Below, piece by piece: positions 59,040 through 64,000 of a stretch of DNA of 64,000 nucleotides. The DNA is taken from positions 15,468,744 to 15,532,743 of the forward strand of contig OX419759.1 in assembly GCA_948567375.1 (NCBI GenBank), in the 5' to 3' direction. The position numbers were made by a program, and so were the translations under genes. Origin of the DNA: Lunularia cruciata (Eukaryota > Streptophyta > Marchantiopsida > Lunulariales > Lunulariaceae). Below the pieces are notes generated by a model. It ran no database searches and had not been told where the DNA came from. It saw nothing but the letters and a program-made list of their open reading frames with translations. The stretch's first letter is position 1; the number at the start of each line of letters is the position of its first letter.

Positions 59040-59800
59040 CTAAATTGATAGATTTGTAAGTAAGATGCTTTGTATCTAAAGATTAGTAGAAAATAGTTAA
59101 GTAGTTTAGACAGTTTCTATAATTTCCAAGTGATTTATCTATTTTAAGTAGCTATTTGGAGTACTTTTATTTAGTATTTGAGCAAAATGATGAGTAAAGC
59201 AAAGTGATGGAGAAGCGCTCATTATTTTTCCTAATTCTAAGTATCAATAGATTCTATTCATTTGTGTGTATGGAGAAATTTGGATTGCAATTAAGAGGTT
59301 GTTAGATGTTGGATTCTACAACTCTGCATATTATTTTGTGCATTTAATCTTGAATGGAGCACATCCACAGCAATGCCTTGATTGATCTGTGAGAATTGTA
59401 GTGTTGGTAGTATTTTTCATTTGTTTCTAGATAAGCAACTAATGCAAAGTGATTTTGGAGTGGATAGTTGTACCTTTGATAGAGTAGTGGAATACAATTC
59501 CAAGGCAAAGTCACTTTGTGGCAAACTAGCTTTCTTCATACCAACTGAATTATCACAATCAAGATCAATTTGGAATGTAACTGAAAATTTGTGATTTTTG
59601 GTGACAATTACTTTTGGCAAGACTACTATTAAAAGTTTGCTACTCTCTTTTGGGTGTTGTTTCTGCCCAAGAGATTAAAGATGCAATCAAGAGAACTACA
59701 TTGTTACTTTTCACTTCATATTTGACTATTCTTCACCTATATCTTTGTGGGAATGAATGATTACTCAACTATTTTTGCAAAACTAATACTTGTAGGGTTG
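59040..59800 (+). repeat. family E LTR-like repeat, copy d
   Basis: Weaker relative of copies a-c. The clearest part is 59635-59755 (CTACTCTCTTTTGGGTGTTG, TTCTGCCCAAGAGATTAAAG, TTTGTGGGAATGA). It follows the degenerate charge-rich region, as copies b and c do. Confidence 0.42.
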
Positions 59801-59896
59801 TCACAATACACAACCTCATTCATTTTTTGTGGAAGGGTAGGTTTATTATCTATAGAGGAGATAGTCCTTGTATTATTTTCGGTAGTTAGACATGTT

Positions 59897-60552
59897 ATGT
59901 GTATATATATTAATATACAACATACATTGTTGTCAACGATATACATTATAGAAGCCCAACTTACAAAGCAGTCCTGCGTGAACTCTAAAGAGCCACAATA
60001 ATCAGTTTGTTCTTCCACTTGAATCACACTCAAATCAGATTTGTACTCTATCCTTCACTAGCACTCTACCAACAATCAAGCACTGATTACAATCAAACCA
60101 CACCCACTTTAGCTAAGAGACTCTAGGTCATGTTCACCAACCTTTGTCCACCATAGCCAAGGACTCAAAGGCTCAAGATCAAAGAAGTGAGCTCTTTGGA
60201 GTTGCACTTCAAAGGTATACCCCTCTGCTTAACCTAGGTCTCAAGCCCTAATGGTGCTATAGATGGCACATCCAATGATGCAAATGTTGTAGGTGACAAT
60301 GGGTCCCACCATGTGGTCAATAGCCCTAACATGAAATCTGGCCACCAACATGTAGTCCATGAGCAATTACAAAAGTAATGATGACTACCAATACTACTAC
60401 TCTAGCATCCAAGAAAACTAGCTTTGGTGCTATAAATGTCATGATAATTATAATGCATATATACATTGTTACACAACCTACATTGTTGTCAACAACATAC
60501 ATTATAGAAACATAACTCACACAAAAGTCATACATGAACTCTAAAGTGCAAC
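59897..60552. repeat. dispersed direct repeat of about 107 bp (59897-60003 and 60446-60552)
   Basis: Both copies contain TACATTGTTGTCAAC, ATACATTATAGAA and TGAACTCTAAAG. On the minus strand each begins TGT(T/G)GC(A/T)CTTTAG, so they may be the starts of two LTRs belonging to the gypsy element at 60725-64000, lying about 550 bp apart. Confidence 0.65.
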
Positions 60553-60724
60553 AATTGCCCTTTTAGCTGGTGATTAGGTCCCTCTTACTCTAGATAGCTA
60601 TCTACTCAAAGTATGTAATATGCCCTATGGTGGGCAAAGATCAAGAGATTGGGTGCTATTGAGCCCTATTGTTAGTTACATATCTATAATCTATACCATA
60701 TAAAGGATCAAGTAGCTATATATT

Positions 60725-62537
60725 AAGTACATCTAGGACATAACTCCTATTCTTGAAGAACCATCATGAGGGGAGGAGTCAGATATACCATATGCCATCC
60801 TCTCAAATAGCTATCACACACCAACATAGTAGTAGCTCTACCAAAAGAGCCATATAACATACACTGCCATCCTACACATACAAATGCCAAGCTTGGGTCC
60901 ATAGTGCTCATTAATGTTTGGGAGATGGCATGGCGCACAATTGTGCACATGATCCTTCCAGAAAAAACAATCATCTCTTTCCAACATAAGGACTCTGGAA
61001 GGAAAAACCTCACACACTCTCAAGATAGTGTGGCTTGTAGTAACATCAAGTGTTGTCAATGCAGTCTGCTATAGATATACATAATCACTTGGATGAAATC
61101 AATGAATTGAAGGTCTATAACCTCCTCCTTTAATAGTAGCATTTTGTAAGGTATCCATATGCTAAGCAATAGATAAGTTCTCAAATGCCATTGGCATCAC
61201 TCTTTGAAATATCTTTGCATATTGAGAACATGCACTCATCCATACATCTAGATTATTCAAGTCCAAAACTACAATAACATAACAAAAAATGGCTACAAAT
61301 AAATCAAGATCTTATCCATAGAGTAGAAAGTAAGGAGAGGAGGATGCTAAGGAGGCTTGCCAATTGAACCAATGGCCAACCATAATAACTAGAGATCCCA
61401 ATCTCCCAAGTGGCCTCTCTACAAACCATGCTTACACAATCCCCTCTTCACCATATGAACCACTCTCTCTACCAAGCCATCTGCCTTGGGGTGACCTTGG
61501 GAGGTAGTATAATGATCAATCAAGGCCTTATCACACAAGACTTGAAACTCTCCTAAGAAATGTGTACCTTGATTAGTCAAAACCTCAACTAGTGCACCAA
61601 AATGACTAGAGCTTGATCCAAGAATGAATAAGTTGTCCCTTCATTGAACTTGTCAAGAAGTGCCACCAACTCAATCCAGTTGGAGAAGTGCTCCACCATA
61701 ACCAAAACAATTTGATGATGTCTCATAATCAATGATAAAGGTCCTACAAAGTCCAAATTCCAAAGGTAACCCAATCCCATGTAAGTAACGGGTGTAATTG
61801 TCACATAGGAGCATTAAATGATGCTCTAACTTGGTCACCGGCCACACATCTAGCAACAAACTACTATACATTGAGCTACATACTACACCAACAATAATGA
61901 ATTTGGAATAATCTATATGTATGTTTTATTCCAAAATGTCCTAGCTCCTCATAAGCATGACATATTATGCTACCCACAACACCATGGCAAAGATAATCCA
62001 TCACTAGGACATCATCATGAATGTCTCATTGAATTATAAGAATATCTCCACCCTTTGGATCTATGACCTTAACAACTCCTCTTGTGTGTGTTGAAAGAGA
62101 TACCACTAAGGCCTTAGAAAATATACCTAGACAATTAGATGCATGCCAACCTTGCATCATCTCCTCATCTGTCTCATCATACTAACATGCTCTAGTTTGA
62201 TTTTGTTGGCTAGGACAAGAGTTTCTACTTAACCCATCTACATCACAATTCACCACTCCAAGTCTATGAATAAGTGTGAAATCATACTCCTCTAAAATCA
62301 GAGCTCATCATGCAAGCTTCCCCAAAACCTTATTGGACTCCATCTACCACTCAATAGTTGATGATAAATAATGAGAGTGAAGGGATTACCAAATAGGTAA
62401 CATATGTGTTATTGCCCATATTGTTGCCAACTATCCCTCATACAAACTATACTTCACCTTGTCTAGATTGTTGGAGCAACTAGCATAGGCTACCACAAAC
62501 TCCTTCCCCTCATCATCCTACTAGGTGAACATTGCTC
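60725..62537 (-). pseudogene. gypsy RNase H end, integrase and PHD finger
   Basis: RNase H: EFVVAYASCSNN (about 62500), then EYDFTLIHRLGVVN and VDGLSRN (about 62290-62230). Integrase: the spacer HTRGVVKVIDPKGGDIL (62095), an H2C2-like finger (ICHAYEELGHFG), the core near 61770 (LWNLDFVGPLSL) and a damaged Glu region (about 61500-61470, SQGHPKADGLVERV). After integrase the frame gives LDVTTSHTILRVCEVF and HNCAPCHLPN (about 61055-60925). A shifted frame then has LVCDSYLRGWHMVYLTPPL and CPRC (about 60830-60730). GWHM-x-x-L-x-P-P-L with a terminal C-P-x-C is a PHD finger hallmark. Three of the zinc cysteines read Tyr (TGT to TAT), so it is dead. Confidence 0.8.
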
Positions 62538-63227
62538 TATAACACCCATTTCTTTATGTATATGCTATTGTGATATTTAGTTTGGTATTATAAATACTTG
62601 AGAGATATTATTTATATGGATATAAATGATGATTCTACATTAGTCATGATTAGCTAAAGTTAGTTATAGCTAAGATAGAGGGGACCTTAATTTAGAAGAA
62701 GTGGGAAAGATGAGTACCAGTATTTTGGATTCTAGTGTATTGACTTGGTATTATTCATAGGTGTTTTGCTTTGAGGAAAGAGTTGAGAACTCTTGGATCC
62801 ACAAGTCTTTTTACTTTGGATTCTTCTATAGTCCAAGGATACCCTATGTGAAGGAATCCTTGACTTAGTGGTTAGGTCAAGATAAGACCACATGCTTATG
62901 AGAATATTCCAATGAGTATGGATATTCCTTTAGACTTTCTTTAACTTTTAGCCTAACAAATTGAGTTACTCTAGTAATTAGTAACTTTGATGCATAAATA
63001 TGTCACAAGTATATAAACTAGGGGTGAGAAGGTACTCATCATCCTTTCATTTGTAATTATCCAAATCTCTCTCTCATTGAGGTTTTTAGTGGGCAATGGT
63101 TTGAGTCTTGGAGTGTTAGCCTTGGAGGAATATGATAGAATTGGGGTTCCTTGCTTTCTTAGTCCATGGTATGCTACCAGAATATCCATTGGAGGTTCAT
63201 CCTAAGTGAGAGACAAGTTGGCTCACA
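62538..63227 (+). repeat. solo LTR (family C) inside the gypsy RNase H gene
   Basis: A 690-bp plus-strand LTR from TATAACACCC (TG decayed to TA) to CTCACA. GCTC at 62534-62537 and 63228-63231 is the 4-bp target duplication. Removing the LTR and one GCTC joins LGLGA to MFT-stop-stop-DDEGKEFVVAYAS in frame on the minus strand. It is the same family as 12180-12871. Confidence 0.92.
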
Positions 63228-64000
63228 GCTCCAAGCCCCAACTGACTCCAATTAGTATGAACTTGGAATGGTCATCCTCTATGCAATCTTTGAAAAATAG
63301 GAGTAGATGTCAACTTCTCCTTGAGCTATATAAAAGCTCTCTCCTTTTCATCTCCCAACACCACTCTTGTGTAAGCTTGGTCAACTTTGTCAAGGCTTTG
63401 GCAATGGCACTAAATCCTCTAACATATCAGCAATACAACTTTTCCAAGCCAAGGAATGCTCAAATTTGTATGCCAAGGAATATGTGCAATGGCTTCCACC
63501 TTATTATGATGAACACGTCCTCCATGATAGATAGTGTGACTCAAATATTCAACTTGCTTGAGGAAGTTTAGGGAGTCAAACTTCATAAGATGTAGTTTGA
63601 CTCCATGAATGTCAATGTCTCAAATACTTGAACAAATGCCTCTCATGCTCCTCCACAATAGTGCTATGGACCAAAATGTCATCAATATAACACCAAGAAA
63701 AATCCAATCCTGCTAGGATCCTATCCATGACCCTCTAGAACTTGGCAAGAGTGTTTATAATCTAAATAATAAGAACCTCCATTGATATATTGCATCCTTA
63801 TTGTAAGGATCAATAGCCCAAAATGTTATCTTGGACTTGTTTTCCTCCTTAATTGGCAATTAATGATATCTTGCTGAAATATCCAAAGTAATGAAGACCT
63901 TTGCATGCCCATTCACATCAAAGATCTCCTCCAATGTATGCATGGCATACCAATCAACCCTTGTTTGCCAATTCATAGGATGATAATATCCACACATTTG
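63228..64000 (-). pseudogene. gypsy reverse transcriptase (C-terminal part)
   Basis: Minus-strand reading from the edge: YHPMN, WYAMHTLEEIFDVNG, FITLDISARYH (about 63890), EENKSKITFW, AIDPYN and WRFLLFRL (about 63770), WIFLGVILMTFWS for the Y-x-D-D region (about 63700, active site not intact), VKLHLMKFDSLNF, VEYLSHTI, the thumb region, and FQVHTNWSQLGLGA (about 63265-63232) leading into RNase H. Numerous stops are present. The plus-strand frame 63206-63571 is a shadow. Confidence 0.75.

Larger units (their letters stand above)
60725..64000 (-). mobile_element. Ty3/gypsy element with C-terminal PHD finger, cut by window edge
   Basis: Minus-strand order from the right edge: RT, [solo LTR 63227-62538], RNase H, integrase, then a PHD-like cysteine/histidine domain, and 3' untranslated or LTR sequence beyond 60725. 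The coding line is broken by many stops. The gag end is outside the window. Confidence 0.82.

Noticed and set aside
28562-63227. The two plus-strand family C LTRs as ends of one 34-kb element
   Set aside because: The right one has its own 4-bp duplication inside a minus-strand gypsy gene, and the body between them is many unrelated elements.
1-64000. CRISPR array, bacterial operon or phage-like system
   Set aside because: No regularly spaced repeats, no ribosome-binding sites with operon spacing, and plant retroelements throughout.

Overview
The window looks like intergenic DNA from a land plant with a large, repeat-filled nuclear genome. A gymnosperm would fit, but nothing here proves it. 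The evidence is AT-rich sequence, plant-type Ty1/copia and Ty3/gypsy retrotransposons (one with a chromodomain), an L-type lectin receptor kinase pseudogene and a short TTTAGGG telomere-like run. I found no intact host gene, no rRNA or tRNA gene and no CRISPR array. Nearly every reading frame belongs to a decayed mobile element, and many stops look like CAG/CAA to TAG/TAA changes, as expected from cytosine deamination in methylated repeats.

Layout. 1-4759 is a copia element, followed at 4760-7001 by a chimeric copia remnant. 8576-9255 is the 3' end of a non-LTR retroelement on the minus strand. 9498-10640 is the lectin receptor kinase pseudogene, ending in a perfect fold-back. 11179-15682 is the best-preserved copy of the same non-LTR family, with a 12-bp target duplication; it has an N-terminal C2H2 finger, RT, a CCHC motif and a restriction-enzyme-like tail, and a solo LTR interrupts it. 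18122-32720 is a long gypsy element, itself carrying two solo LTRs. 33400-34480 is a loose gag fragment. 35530-39110 and 50520-53190 hold two copies of an unrecognised family with a gag-like, charge-rich ORF and LTR-like flanks. 40684-50502 is a minus-strand chromovirus array of three LTRs, with a pogo-type DNA transposon in its gag. 53190-55550 is a third copy of the non-LTR family (plus strand), split by a 406-bp nearly perfect inverted repeat. 55680-59030 is another charge-rich degenerate ORF region holding a solo chromovirus LTR. 60725-64000 is a minus-strand gypsy element whose polyprotein ends in a degenerate PHD finger; it also carries a solo LTR.

The insertions give a relative order. 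Taking out the solo LTR plus one copy of its 4-bp duplication restores the reading frame at two independent host sites (12176-12875 and 62534-63231), so that LTR family moved after both hosts were in place. The pogo element likewise arrived after the chromovirus gag. The most interesting items are the apparent restriction-like-endonuclease class non-LTR retrotransposon in a plant, the PHD finger on a Ty3 polyprotein, and the very young 406-bp inverted repeat among much older sequence.
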